Origin: Sequoia sempervirens
Lineage: Eukaryota; Streptophyta; Pinopsida; Cupressales; Cupressaceae
Direction: 5' to 3'
NCBI GenBank assembly: GCA_007258455.2
Contig: VDFB02270651.1
Span: 486,511,151-486,575,150, forward strand
DNA length: 64,000 nt
The notes under the pieces were generated by a model, which saw nothing but the letters and a program-made list of their open reading frames with translations, was not told where the DNA came from and did no database searches. Position numbers and translations under genes: made by a program. This document shows, one piece after another, positions 22,457-33,899 of this stretch; position 1 is the stretch's first letter, and the number at the start of each line of letters is the position of its first letter.

Positions 22457-25400
22457 TTATTCTATAACAATCCTAGCTTTGAAAGATTGAAATCTGCTGA
22501 TAATTTCTTGCAACTCAACTGGATCGGGGCCTAGTGTGTTCTTGGCAACCACAATAGTCTTCAAGATTACGTCAAAATATCTTATTGTAGCTTCTTTATG
22601 CTCTTCATAAACAGTTTGCATCTTATCAAGGATCATTCGATGATTGATAAACTTATGAATTGAATCCATGGTAAACTGTTTTGATTCTAGCTCTTGACGA
22701 AGGTTTGCTGCCATTTTTGTAGTGACCATATCAGTTGCAAGTAATTCACCTTCATGATTCAAAATTCTGCAAGGGCTTTTCTCAAAGCTAGAAAGGATGT
22801 CTTGCTGAACTTTATCACTCATTTCTAGTGCAGCTTAAATATCTTTAATAAGATCTTGAATAACTAATGACTTGTTTGTCATGAGTTCTTCAAATTCTAT
22901 GTATTTCTCTCTGTTTGGTAGGATTGAATTGCTGCATAGAATTTGTAGCTTGACTTGATCCATCTCATGCCAAATTTTCAGATCTTTTTCAAGTGAATCC
23001 AGACTTTGCTTGAAAGCTTCCAAAGTCTGATTCATCTTTATTTTTGCTATTCTGACATTATTCCGAACTTGTAATGTCTTTTCAATCACTGGTATGCTTT
23101 GATCAATCAGCTGTGTTGCCCAAGAATCAACTGCTTTGACTTTTTGCGCAATTTTCTCCAATTGCTTGACTGATTCTTCAGAAGTGAAAAAAGTTAATGG
23201 ATTAACTTGCTCTGAAGAGTTGGCAATCTTCTGAATCATTGAGATGAGCTGTGAATTCTCTTCTTTTAGTTTTTCCTTCTTTGCCAAAAGTTCATTGTAA
23301 CTATGTGTTAAAACAGTTACTGAATTTTGAGCATCTTGCATCATACCAGCATGTGTTTGCTTGCCTAAATCCACCCTTGTGAATTTGTAATCAGAAACTT
23401 GCATCTCATCTGGTGACTTGTCTGCAAGGGGTTCAACTATCTCTGCATACTTCATTTTGTTGCTATCCACAACTACCCGTGAAACGGTTTTAGCCTTCTT
23501 TGTAGCTTTTGGCTTTGATCTCTTCAACTGCTGGAAATCAAATACATCTGGAGAGATTGCCTGTTTCTTTCTCTTTAGAGTGACTGAACTCAACCATGGA
23601 GGAAGATCCAATGTGTCTGCATTTGAAACAACAACGGTGGTTTGTGCAGAGACAGATTCATTTTGAGCTACGGTTGATACTCTTGGAGATGTTTCAGTTT
23701 GAATTGCAACAAAATCTTGACTGGATGGCGCATTGTGATCAGCATTAGCCATGAAGCAATCAAAACTTGCAGCAGATGTATCGATCTTAGGAAGTGTTAT
23801 CTGTGATGTATTTGGATACATCGGATTAGCATCAAAAACATTCTCCAGATTATCATGTATGTTTTCTATAGAAGCAGTCATTGTTGATGAAGTTGATGTA
23901 TGAAGAGCAGCTTCAATAGGAGGAACGTAAACTATTGAGAAGGAATCAACATCACTATCAAATTGAGACATTGGAGACAATACTGATACTGGTGCAACAT
24001 CAATATGTGGAGACATTATACTTAGAGTAGTAGGAGATTGAAGAACTTCTCCTTCTTGCTGATCGATGATGTGGATCTGCGTCTCTTTAACCTCCTTTCC
24101 TTTTAGTGTTGGTTCCTCCAAAGGTTGTTCTACAACACGGTTGACTCTCAGCTTAATCCTTGTTCCTGAAGAAGAAGCACCTTCTTTGGACTTGTCTCTG
24201 ACTTCTGATTTCAATCCAACAGGTCCAACTGAATCATCTTCATTATTAACCCTGATTTTTATAGTTTTGACGCCTATACTCTTGAGCCAAGAATTAGTAT
24301 CTGCCAAGACTGACTGAAATCTGTTAAAGATAGAAACTGATTATTTATTAGACCATTGTATTGCTGGAATAGAAGCATCAACAACTCTTTGTTTTTCATA
24401 TTCTGGATCTAAAATCAGCCCGTCATCAATTACTCCTTCTGGAATCAAGGTCAGATTAAAATCAATAACCTGTTCAACTGTAAGCCTGCAATAGTCCATT
24501 TTATAGATATCCTTCTTTGTTCGGAGATCTGCCCAAATATCTTCAAGGCGACGCACATGAGTGAAGGCTCTCTTTATCTTGTCTTTCATTCCTCTATAAT
24601 CAAAATCTGCCCTTGCCTTGAATCTTTTTAACTTAATCTCCTGAATCTTAGTTTCCATAGCTTTCGCCTTTGAGGTACTTGTCAAGGAGTATCTCCCAAT
24701 CTGTAATGGTTTATGAGACGAGATACTCACTCCAGTTTTATGTTGCACAGCTTGTCGTGCATGCACTGTCATCAACTGTCTTGCCAGCTCCATTAGAATG
24801 ATTTTATCAGTTGAATACCTCGGAAGCATGTATGGCTGATCTTCAAAATAGCCAACTCTCATGTAGGTAAAAGTAGGAAACTGAAGAAAAAGACAACCAT
24901 ATTCATTGACTTTTTTCCAAGCAGCATCTGATACTCTATTGTTCTGCAAGGTTTTGTCGAATAGGCACATGAAGTGACCAAAGAATGCGTCTTGGACTCT
25001 TCTATAATGAATCCTGCTTGGTTTCAAAGGCAATTGGTCATATATTCCCAAACTGGAACTAGAGATCTATCTCCAACGGTAGAAAGGCCTGGAAATTGCC
25101 TCAATGAAGCTGCTATATAAAACAGATAGGAATTCATATAGAAAGTGAGCGTGGTAGGAACTTGTGCAAGCTGCTCACATAAACTATCACTGATTATTTC
25201 ACCCCAGAAGATTGGGTGCTATGCCTTCCTAATCACCACTATGAATTTGTACATCCACTTTTCAAAGACATTGGGAATTTCAACCCCATCATCTTGCTCA
25301 AGAGAGTGACTATATCATTGATCTCTTCTTTGAAGTCAGATCGATACAACTTAGGCAACCGAGACACACAAGTCCGATGCTTCAGAAGCCATTTGGTATT

Positions 25401-25925
25401 GATGTGCTCTTTACAATCTTCCTTCTTCTGTTCATAATGGTCTAGAGCACTCTTTACTGAAATATCTAAATACATAGGTGAGTCTGGAACTCTGAAAACC
25501 CTATTGATAGTTTTTGGATCAAGCCTAATAACCACATCCCCATCATCATCTTTAATGGTTCTGGACTCTTTGTCAAAGTGAGCTGCGCACGCAAGGACGA
25601 ACTCTGGCTCTAGGGCAGCAACAGGAAAAGAGGAAACCAAATGAATATGACTTCTCAGCAGCAACTGCATATGATGAGAAGTTGATTCCTCAGCTCTCTT
25701 CAAAAACTCGGACATATCAACATGCCCAATCTTCGTGTCTCTGATTTCTTCAATGTTCGAGACAACATGAGAAGGAGGGATCTCATTCTGGTACTTGTTG
25801 TATTTGTACTTCATCTTTTTGTTCGGTAGAGTAGCAGGTTCCTCCGTCATCGAACAAGAATCTGCAAGGCTGCGATGAAAGTTCCATAAGGTCAAGACAT
25901 CATCAACGTTTACAGGCGTAGACAT
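22457..25925 (-). pseudogene. LTR-borne globular plus coiled-coil gene, copy 2 (about 1150 codons, lightly broken)
   Basis: Read on the minus strand from ATG 25925. The N-terminal region has EPEFVLACAAHFDKESRT, a G-D-V-V-I-R-L stretch and INRVFRVPD. Next come an aromatic block (YMNSYLFYIAASLRQFP, about 25110), FLQFPTFTYMRVGYFEDQP (about 24870), a Lys-rich block, and a Ser/Thr/Pro linker. After a basic nuclear-signal-like stretch (KRSKPKATKKAKT, about 23500) a long Lys/Glu/Leu coiled coil runs to 22457. Two frameshifts (near 25290 and 25045), a TAG near 25218 and TAA codons at 24341-24343 and 22835-22837 break it; the 25051-22457 part stays in one frame. The block order matches the 5.8-8.5 kb copy. 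No known domain is certain. A DNA- or chromatin-binding role is a guess. Confidence 0.75.
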
Positions 25926-27119
25926 GGCGAAAGCTCAAACTCAGAATGGTGTTTTGGCTGTATGAGGGCAGAAAATGAGCATTATAACTCATTTCGGGTT
26001 TTTGGAGGCTGATTACAAGTGAAAAGAACATGTGCTTTTCATGACAAATGAAAAAGTTAAATTGCAACTTTGAAAAGTGCAAGTCACAACTTTCAACTTG
26101 CATTTGCAGTCAAGGACAAAAAGTCTGATTTTCAGGCACTTTAAAGGCATTTCGGGATTTTGAAGGCCGGCTGCAAGTGAATAGTGGATTTCGGGATTTT
26201 GAAAAGCTTATGCAAGTTACTTTTCACAACTTTTTAACTTGCATTCTATATTGAAATTTCCAACTTGTAATGGATGAACAAAAATCCGATTTGTTTCTAA
26301 AAACATCATTTTTTTTTTGTTTCTTTTTCAATTTTCAAGAGAATGGAAATAGGATTATGAAATGGAAGGGCAAGTGAATATGAAATGAAAGGAGATGTAT
26401 AGAAATGAAATGGTATGGAGGGTGAATATAAATGGAATGAAAGGAGATGAAGGTCGAATGGAATAGAGAATAAATGTTCACAGCTGAAAACAACAAAACG
26501 CTTTTAGAAAAATGATGGCATTATGAAAGGGGTTTCCAGCTGTTAAAAGCAAATGGAAATAAAACGAAAGAGAACACGTTTTAATGAAAGTGCATGATAT
26601 TGAATGAGGGCGTATGAAAAATGAAGGGCGTATGAAATGAAGAAGAAAGACGTTTTCATAGAAAAACGCGTTTTTCTTTAACAGAAAATGACGAATGTAT
26701 TTGCAAAGAAAATGATGTTTGTGTATAAAAAGTAAAACGTATGAAGGCGTTGAAAGGAGAAACACGTTTTTGTGAAGTGGAAGATGAAGGCGAAAGAAAT
26801 AAGAACAAAACATGTTTTTGTAAAAACGTTTTTAATATAGATGTTTTATTATAAAAACAAATATTTACAAAAACGTTTTACAAGAATCAAAAATAAGAAG
26901 AAACAAAGAAAAGAAAAGAAGACATACCTGTAACAAAGATTGCAGACAAAGAAGAAGAAGAAACCCTAGGCGTGATTTGCAAACTCAGAAAATGAAAGAG
27001 ACTTGAATATTAACAGCCAAAAGTCCGATTTAAAGCTCCTGGATCTATAAAATCTGCTTGGAATAAGGTAGACAAACGAAATAGAACTCAAACAGCTTCA
27101 ATCATGGATGGCGTCGGGT
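25926..27119. other. Leader side of the nested unit, no gene seen
   Basis: On the gene's strand this is upstream DNA. It contains GAAATGGAATG-type purine repeats (26330-26480) and many AAAACG/CGTTTT pieces (26640-26880). The open frame on the minus strand near 26478-26813 is a low-complexity Phe/His product of these repeats. Confidence 0.5.
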
Positions 27120-27520
27120 TCTTGAGAGCTTATTGCAAGTGAAATGTCACTCAAAAGAAAAATCGGGCTTTTAAGTTGCAATTACAAGTTACTTTTCATT
27201 AAAATCGGGGTTTTGAATATGAATTACAAGTCTTTTAAAAGAAGTCGGACTTTTTTTTAAATCGTTGCAAGCGATTTTAAATGATAATAAATGACTTTAA
27301 TGAAAATCGGACCTTTTTCATCCAATTGCAAGTAGTCAGTGAAAATCGGGTCTTTTTCATGCTATTGCAAGTAGTTTAAGTGAAAGTCAGACCTTTTTGG
27401 ATTAATTGCAAGCAAAATAAAAGAAAGTGGAACTTTTTAAGGCATTTGCAAGTGAAAACAAGTGGAATCGGAATTTTTAAATGCCATTGCAAGTAAATTA
27501 AATGAAAAAGTATCTTGCAA
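27120..27520 (-). repeat. Short-period repeat, about 50 bases
   Basis: Units of the form ATTGCAAGTA-n-GTGAAAATCGGACTTTTT recur about eight times with drift. They lie near the 5' end of the nested unit in its own direction. Confidence 0.55.
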
Positions 27521-27901
27521 AGGACTTTAAAAGTTCCTATACTTGCAATATAACCAAAAAGTTCCTAAAAAGGCTTTTTAAAATAAAATAAAAACAAAAA
27601 GACTTGCAATAGACACAAAAAGTTCCTATTATTGACTTGCAGTGAAGCTCTTAAACTCCTACTTGCAGTGATATCAGAAAAACCCGAATTTGACCAAAAA
27701 CACACTAAAAACGACTCAAAATTTCACGAAAATGGACAAGAATGAGGGAAAAGTGGTAACCCAAAGGATTATAGACCTAAAATTGAGATTTGCTAATCTT
27801 TGCACCTCGTAATACGTGCCTTAGAAGAGAAAATCTTCAAATTTTATCAAAATTTTGATTGGTTATCCCAATTTTTAACAAGTCAAAAATCTGGGATAAC
27901 A

Positions 27902-27906
27902 CGCTC
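27902..27906 (+). repeat. Right target-site duplication CGCTC of nested unit
   Basis: Follows the AACA end of the unit; pairs with 21435-21439. Confidence 0.82.
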
Positions 27907-30147
27907 GAGCCACCTTTCAGTCCACGATGAATAGGGTCTTTCAGCGTCAGTTAAGGAAATTGGTTCTGGTGTTGTTCAATGACATATTAGTCTACAACAA
28001 ATCTTGGGAGGAGCACATGGTTCACCTAGATGTTGTATTGAGCATACTTGACAGGGAGTCCTTGTACGCCAAGGAGTCCAAGTGTGCATTGGGTATGGAG
28101 GAACTTTTATACTTGGGTCACATTATCAGCGGAGAGGGTGTTCGTATGGATCCAGATAAAGTTCATGCCATCGTTGATTGGCCTACACCAGAGACTTTGA
28201 CACAACTCAGGGGGTTTTTAGGTTTATGTGCTTTCTATCGTTGGTTTGTCAGTGGGTTTTTGCGGCATGCTCCTATGTTTTGAGAAGTTCAAACATCTGA
28301 TGACTACTTGTCCAGTCTTAGCCATACCAGATTTCACCAGGCCGTTTGAGCTTCACTGTGATGCTTGTGGAGAGGGTATTGGTGCGGTTATTATGCAGGA
28401 TCGTCATCCTATAGCTTTCGAGAGCAGGAAGTTGAGGGGTCTTGAGAGGAGCTACAACATTTATGATAAGGAAATGTTGGCCATCATGCATGCAATGGCC
28501 AAGTTCAGGCAGTATCTTGTTGGTAGTAAGTTTTGTGTAAAAACTGACCACAACAGCTTGAAACATTTCCTAGGACAGCGAGATTTGAATGAGAGACAAC
28601 AAAAATGTGTTAGCAAACTTCAGTCATATGATTTTGACATCTCCTATGTCAAAGATACACAAAACATAGTTGCTGACGCATTATCTTGCCGTCCTCATTT
28701 GGGCTCCATGGCAGAGATTACAGAGGACTGGAGATACATGATAGTTGTAGAGTATGCCAAGAATCCATGGGCTTCTGGCATTGTAGATGGGATAGTACAG
28801 GATAGTAGATACTCTCTTGTGAGTGATCTTATCATTTACAAAGGGAGGATATTTTTAGTCCTAGGTTTTGAGATGAGGGACAGAGTGTTGAGATCCTTTC
28901 ACGATTCACCTATGGCAGGTCATCCCGGTTACTTTAAGACCTACAGGTAGGTACGAGAGAGATTTTCTTGGAAAGGTCTCAAGTCATATGTTCTTCAGTA
29001 TGTCAGGGAATGCACTATTTGTCAACAAAACAAGCAAGAGCATACAGACCTTGCAGGGTTACTTCAGCCGCTTCCTATTCCTGAGAGGAAGTGGGAATGC
29101 TTGTCTATGGACTTCATTATGGGCTTGCCGAAAGCTCAAGGGAGAGACAACATCTATGTGGTAGTAGATCGATTGACGAAGTACGTACATTTCTTCCCAA
29201 TCACTACTACTTACTCAACTACACAGGTGGCGGATTTGTTCTTTCGTGAGGTATTCACGTTGCACGGTTTGCCTCAAAGTATTGTTAGTGATAGAGACAA
29301 CAAATTCATGGGTAACTTCTGGTAGGAGTTATTCAAACTATGTGGGACCGAGCTTACTCCGAGCACTAGCTACCACCCACAGACAGATGGACAGACGAAG
29401 GTTGTCAACAAATGGGTGGAGGGATACTTACGGAATTACATCTCGGGGCAGCAAAAGGCTTGAGTGAAGTGGTTGCATCTATGTGAGTACTGATATAATT
29501 CCACTCACCATATGACCATACAGATGACACCATTCAGGGCTTTATATGGGTATGATCCTCCTAGTTTCCTGGATTTATTGCTGAGTGATTGTAGAGTACC
29601 AAGTGCTAGAGATCTGTTGCAGGAGAACCAGGATATCATGAGGGCTCTTCATGATAACATTCAGAGGGCTTAGAATCAACATAAGCAGTATGCTGATCAG
29701 AGGAGAGTTGAGCGGTCATTTGAGATCGATGACATGGTGTATCTGATGCTTCAGCCTTATAGGTAGTCTACCCTTCGGAAGAAGGGCGGAGAGAAACTCA
29801 AGCCATGCTACTATGGACCATTCAGGATTGTCAGGCGTGTTGGCGAGGTGGCTTATGAGTTAGATTTACTGGTGGATAGTAAGGTTCACAATGTGTTCCA
29901 TGTATCACGCCTCAAGAAGGCGTTGGGACAACAGGTGATTCCTTCTTTAGACTTACCACCCCTGGATGATGAGGGGAAATTGATTTTAGTACCTGAGGCC
30001 ATTCTGGATTCCAAAGAGCGTCATCTTCAGAGGCGGGTTATTAGGGAATATTTGGTCAAGTGGAGAGATCTACCGACAGAGGATGCTACTTGGGAGGGTG
30101 ACAGTATTCTACAACATCCAGCTTTGAGTTTGCTTGCAGACAAGTAA
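27907..30147 (+). pseudogene. Chromovirus RT C-terminal half, RNase H, integrase and chromodomain
   Basis: Resumes RT with MNRVFQRQLRKLVLVLFND (catalytic YxDD region, here FNDI) and the connection block LRGFLGLCAFYRWFV. A frameshift near 28280 leads to RNase H (PFELHCDACGEGIGAVIM, YDKEMLAIMHAM, KTDHNSLKHFL, VADALS). Integrase follows with its zinc finger (HPGY..., ECTICQQNK), the catalytic core ([38 protein letters not shown]) and the GPFRIVRRVGEVAYELDL block. A chromodomain (REYLVKWRDLPTEDATWE, about 30046-30099) closes it. Stops at 28948, 29323, 29461, 29488, 29671 and 29764 mostly look like C-to-T or G-to-A changes of Gln, Arg or Trp codons. The second Asp of the RT active site may be changed (FNDI). 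Confidence 0.88.
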
Positions 30148-30150
30148 ATT

Positions 30151-30164
30151 CGGGGAGGGCAGAC
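30151..30164 (+). other. Polypurine tract of the chromovirus
   Basis: CGGGGAGGGCAGAC directly before the 3' LTR; the usual start of plus-strand DNA synthesis. Confidence 0.75.
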
Positions 30165-31416
30165 TATAATGTCCCCACTCTAGTCAGCTATCAGGAGTAG
30201 TTGAGTTAGCCTATCTCTTGGACCCTTGTAGGCTGACAGTTTCTGGTGAGGGGGTCAGTGGTCGTTTTGGTGGGTGCTGACATTACCACTCCTTCATTTC
30301 AGTAGTGGATTCAGTGCAGGCATTTGTAGCTCAGTGTTTGCCAGCTTCTGACGGTGGAAAAATACTGAGTTGGGAGGGAGTTATGATTATTTTCGTGGTT
30401 AAGTTAATTATTTAACTTAATGGAATATTATAAAGTCAAATTGACTTTGTAAAAGATTAAAAAGCCACTTAAATAAATTAAAAGGTGACTTAAGGATTAT
30501 AAAGTGATGAAATAAATCACTTAAGTCATATTAAAGGTGCGCTCACTTCATAAAGTGAGAATAAAAACTATTGAAAGAATTTAAATGCCAAAAATGCGTT
30601 GCTTTTTGGGAGAAGTGCATGCCTTTTGATATAAGGAAGAATAAGCAATTCAAACTCACTTCTTGATTATTTGACATTGCTTGATATTTTCTTCTCTATG
30701 GTTTTTGTCTAAGGACAAGGGTTTCAGGAAACTTCTTCATTGGAGAGTGGAAATGCTTCATTGATGTGTGATTGTGAGACTGCGAAATACTAGTTGAATG
30801 ATTGCAATTGTGGGAGCTTCAATTCAAAAGTTCATCTGTGCTTACAAAGCTATTCTATTTAGAAGTTTACAGGTTTCAATAAGAAGCGGGTTTTCAGATT
30901 TAGGACGCCATTCTTCACATTTTACAGTTTTCAATAAAGATTCTCATTCAGCATTCAGAGGCCGTATTTAGCCTTGAAAGGCGTGTCACCTGGTAAGGGC
31001 GTTTGGGAGCTGGAGGCAAAAACGCCTCTCTTTCTGGCTTTCTCTGTGCTCCATTGTTGGCACCTACACTTCACAGCTACATTCCTCTAGTTTCTTCAAG
31101 GGAGAAAGTTGATCCAGGCTCCAGGCGTTGCATTTATCCAGTTTTAGCCATTCTTGCCTGGCAAGTGCAATAATTCTTTATTTAATTATTCTGGAGAGAT
31201 TCGGGTATGTTTGTTGTTCATGATCTATTTGTAGTAGTTGAATAATGCTTAATACATAGACAGTTTCTCAAATCTACCTTAAATTTGAGTTTTATGTACA
31301 TTTATGCTTGGCACCCCTTCTACTTCTGTTTAGAATTCTTCTTAAAATCAATCAAAACATAAAAAGATAAGCAAAAAACTACAGGGATTGAGTTGGAGCT
31401 AGTTGGGCTCATCACA
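30165..31416 (+). repeat. 3' LTR of the chromovirus
   Basis: Starts TATAATGTCC (TG changed to TA) and ends CTCATCACA. Aligns throughout with 17682-18945. Confidence 0.9.
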
Positions 31417-31421
31417 AAATA
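31417..31421 (+). repeat. Right target-site duplication AAATA of the chromovirus
   Basis: AAATA directly after the 3' LTR, pairs with 17677-17681. Confidence 0.8.
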
Positions 31422-32229
31422 GAAGAATAAAGTTCATTCTTAGAGAAAATAATAAAAATTCAACAGTAACCCTTCTTTTGAAGACCCAACCTCCCTGTAT
31501 ACTTTTTAGAGCTATTTTTGGGAAAAATGTTTTTTTCTTTTTCCATATTTTGCAAGCTCGGACTCGGAGAGTACTTGGAAAGCCAAAAAAATTTGACTTG
31601 GAGAGTACTCGGGAAAAACTTGGCATCATAAAAACACTTCAATTTTTGGAAAAAATATGAACTTTATGCAAAATATAGCCTACAAAATGTATCAAATGAG
31701 TTTGGCGGGGGTTTGGGGGCAATGCCTCCAACAGTGTCAAGGGGTAGCGCCTTCAGTAGGGTCGAGGGGCAGTCCAAATGAAGACCTTCAAAACCACACA
31801 AACCTTCATGGTACACATCATTTTCATAATTTTTTAAAAAGCTAAAACCAAAAAAAGAAAGTTTTTTTAGTGTCTAACCCACGTTTTTTTCCTCAAATTT
31901 AAAATGTTGCTGAGTTAAATGGAAAAACTCACTGATTTTTTGGTGAGTACTTGCCAAGAACTCTGCAAGTATTCGCCAAAAATTCGGTGAGTTTTTCAAA
32001 AAAGTAAAAAAATAACTTGGTGAGTAAACATTGAGAAAACTCGCGAATGGAAAAAAATGGAGAGTGGTTGGCGATTCGCTAAGTATGCAAACTATGGTTT
32101 TTTCATTGCTTTTTCGAAAAGTAATTTTTGCTTTTTTGTTGTTTTTTGAAAAAGCACTTTTTTTTGCAACTTTGGGGACATGATCAAGACATGGGGGAAT
32201 GTATAGCACATATTTTGAGCACAAATTGA
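31422..32229. other. Intron sequence, no gene seen
   Basis: AT-rich, with recurrent ACTCGG/CTTGGAGAGTAC and poly-T pieces. Open frames here are short and low complexity on both strands. Confidence 0.45.
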
Positions 32230-32706
32230 CTAAGGGGGGCCATTGAAAGAAATCTATGGTCGGATATTAATGATAGGAATGAGGCCAAAGTAACACAAGG
32301 ACACAAGACTTAGATAATTTTGCAGTGTTAGAAGTCTTAGAACAGGTCCCAAGTACTCCCAACAGTGACTATGAAAAATTTAACAATCTTTGGCCTTTAG
32401 GATAATAAGAAACTAAGGCACTTTGGATGGATGTCTTATGACTAGTTATATAGTCGTTGGGTGGAGTTCCAACTTTTGAAGACATGCACTCCGTTGGAAC
32501 TCCTAACAAAATGTCTTAGTTAATGGCTTATACTACTGTATCTTGCTTACCTTCAGTTTACCATCTTGCTGGTATCTTTTCTATGTTTGAGTTTATCCTT
32601 TTATTTGAATGGATGTTTAAACTCCTAGAATTCTGGTTCAAGTGATGTGTTTCTAGGGTTGTTGTAACTTTATCAATATAATCTTCTTATTATTTATCAA
32701 AAAAAA
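32230..32706 (+). mobile_element. Possible 5'-truncated LINE 3' end
   Basis: The stretch ends GGGTTGTTGTAACTTTATCA, an AT-rich tail, then TTATTATTTATCAAAAAAAA. A 3' tail of this style followed by poly-A is typical of plant L1-type LINE remnants. No reverse transcriptase frame is present and no target duplication was found, so this is only a possibility. Confidence 0.3.
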
Positions 32707-32716
32707 GTTCTGTAGA

Positions 32717-33001
32717 ATGGTCTTAATGAAAGGTTTGGTTTCCTCTACAAATTTTCTAGTATTTATGCAAAGACACTGCCATGCATTTGTTACCCGATTT
32801 TCACCTACGGGCTCAATCAGGCGGGGCAATCTATGTCTTCAAGTGTTCATGAAGGCCAAATGGAGGAACATTTGCATCAAGGTTACATATTTTCTAACTT
32901 GTTTGCTTCTTGTGCAGCTACAGGGGAAAATTATGTTTTAAATTCGACACGTGGATTAAATGTGGCTCCCATAAGGGTTGAGCCAAGCGTGCAGGTGTTC
33001 G
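32717..33001 (+). pseudogene. Unassigned coding-like fragment in the intron
   Basis: One frame from ATG 32833 reads MSSSVHEGQMEEHLHQGYIF, then SNLFASCAATGENYVLNSTR and GLNVAPIRVEPSVQ. Codons before the ATG stay open (YGLNQAGQS). The composition is like real protein and unlike the repeats on either side. The block ends with GTGCAG|GTG, a possible splice junction. I do not recognise the family. It could be a captured exon fragment or an unused exon. The NSUN6-like protein does not need it, since its two exons join in frame without it. Confidence 0.3.
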
Positions 33002-33087
33002 GTTTTTATTGGGAGGGTCTTCATCTTATGTTTTTGCCTTGCTTTACCCCTTTTTGTTTTGTTTTCCTTGGGCCCTCTTCTTTTTGT

Positions 33088-33850
33088 TTTGTCGGAGGCG
33101 GAGTTGGAACTGAAACTGAACATTGGAACTTTTCCAAAGTTCCAGTTTCCGTTTTTGTTCCGGTTTCGGTTCCGGTTCCGCGTTTTTGTGTGTTTGTTTT
33201 CTTTTGACCTTTCGTTTGACCGTGGGGTGGTTTTTCCCTTTGTTTCTTTTTCTTGCCTTTTTCCCGTTTTCGTTTTGTGTGTTGTCGGAGGCGGATCCAG
33301 AACTGTAACTGAACCTGAACTTGGAAAAGTTTTAGGGTCTTGTTTCTGCTCCGCTCCCGCCCCCCGCTGGTTTTCGCCCGGGATCGGTTTTCATTCCGAT
33401 CCCGTTTGCGTTTTGTTGTCCTTTGGTCTTGTTTTTGTGTGTGCCTTGGGTTTTCTTTTCCTTCCTTGGGCGTTTTCTTTGTTTTGGTGGACCCGGGACG
33501 CAGACCGAAACCGAACATCGAAACTTTTCTAAAGTTCTAGTTCCTGTTTCTGCTCCGGTTCCGCCCGTTCTTTTCTTTGCTTTTTTTCGTTGCTGGTGAT
33601 TGAGGGATGTTTCTTTCTCTTTGATCTTCTTTGTGTTTTTCTTTCTTCCCTTTTGCTTTGCGTGTTGTCGGAGGCGGATCCAGAACTGTAACCGAACCTG
33701 AACTTGGAAAAGTTTCATGGTCTCGTTTCTATTCTGATCCCGCTTTGCTTTCTTTTGTTTGGGGGTTCTTTACTTTGGCGGAGGCGGAATTGGAGCGTGG
33801 GATGAACTTGGAAATGTTGGTTAGTTTCGGTTTCAGTTTCCATTCCGATT
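33088..33850. repeat. Degenerate tandem repeat, unit about 180-200 bases
   Basis: Blocks starting near 33088, 33283, 33483, 33664 and 33774 share TGTCGGAGGCGGATCCAGAA, AACTGAACCTGAACTTGG and AAGTTTT pieces, with TTCCGGTTCCGG-type hexamers between them. Long open frames on both strands here are products of the repeat and are not genes. Confidence 0.6.
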
Positions 33851-33899
33851 CCGACTCCGGTCCCGTTTCTTGTTTTGACCGGATCAACGGTTGTCAGTC

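Larger units (their letters stand above)
21440..27901 (-). mobile_element. 6462-bp solo-LTR-like unit nested in the chromovirus RT
   Basis: The unit has TGTT...AACA ends and a 5-bp duplication (CGCTC), the hallmarks of an integrase-inserted LTR. The outer sequences do not repeat within it, so there is no LTR pair inside. Read on the minus strand it starts TGTTATCCCAGA at 27901 and ends CAACCAACA at 21440. In that direction it holds about 2 kb of leader repeats, one long gene (25925-22457), a TATA box at 22221-22214 and about 770 bases of downstream DNA. The simplest reading is a solo LTR of unusual size whose U3 carries a gene. A non-LTR-paired element using the same integrase is the alternative. 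Confidence 0.65.
17682..31416 (+). mobile_element. Chromodomain Ty3/gypsy LTR retrotransposon (chromovirus), with nested insertion
   Basis: Two LTRs (1264 and 1252 bases) start TGTAATG/TATAATG and end ATCACA. They are flanked by AAATA duplications and bracket an initiator-Met primer site, gag, protease, reverse transcriptase, RNase H, integrase with C-terminal chromodomain, and a polypurine tract. This order (RT-RH-INT) is Ty3/gypsy, and the chromodomain marks a chromovirus. A 6462-bp unit plus a 5-bp duplication interrupts RT at 21440-27906; without it the RT frame is continuous. By-eye LTR differences are roughly 5 percent over the first 480 bases, so the insertion is old. Stops and frameshifts make it non-coding today. 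Confidence 0.92.

Noticed and set aside
26478..26813. Phe/His-rich protein on the minus strand in the nested unit
   Set aside because: Low-complexity product of CGTTTT and GAAATG repeats in the unit's leader.
21440..27901. Nested unit as a Helitron, MULE or hAT transposon
   Set aside because: It has a 5-bp duplication and TG...CA ends without long terminal inverted repeats. Helitrons make no duplication, MULEs make 9-11 bp and hATs 8 bp.
33021..33532. Overlapping long open frames on both strands
   Set aside because: Products of the TTCCGG-type tandem repeat: Phe/Arg-rich on +, Thr/Lys/Glu-rich on -.
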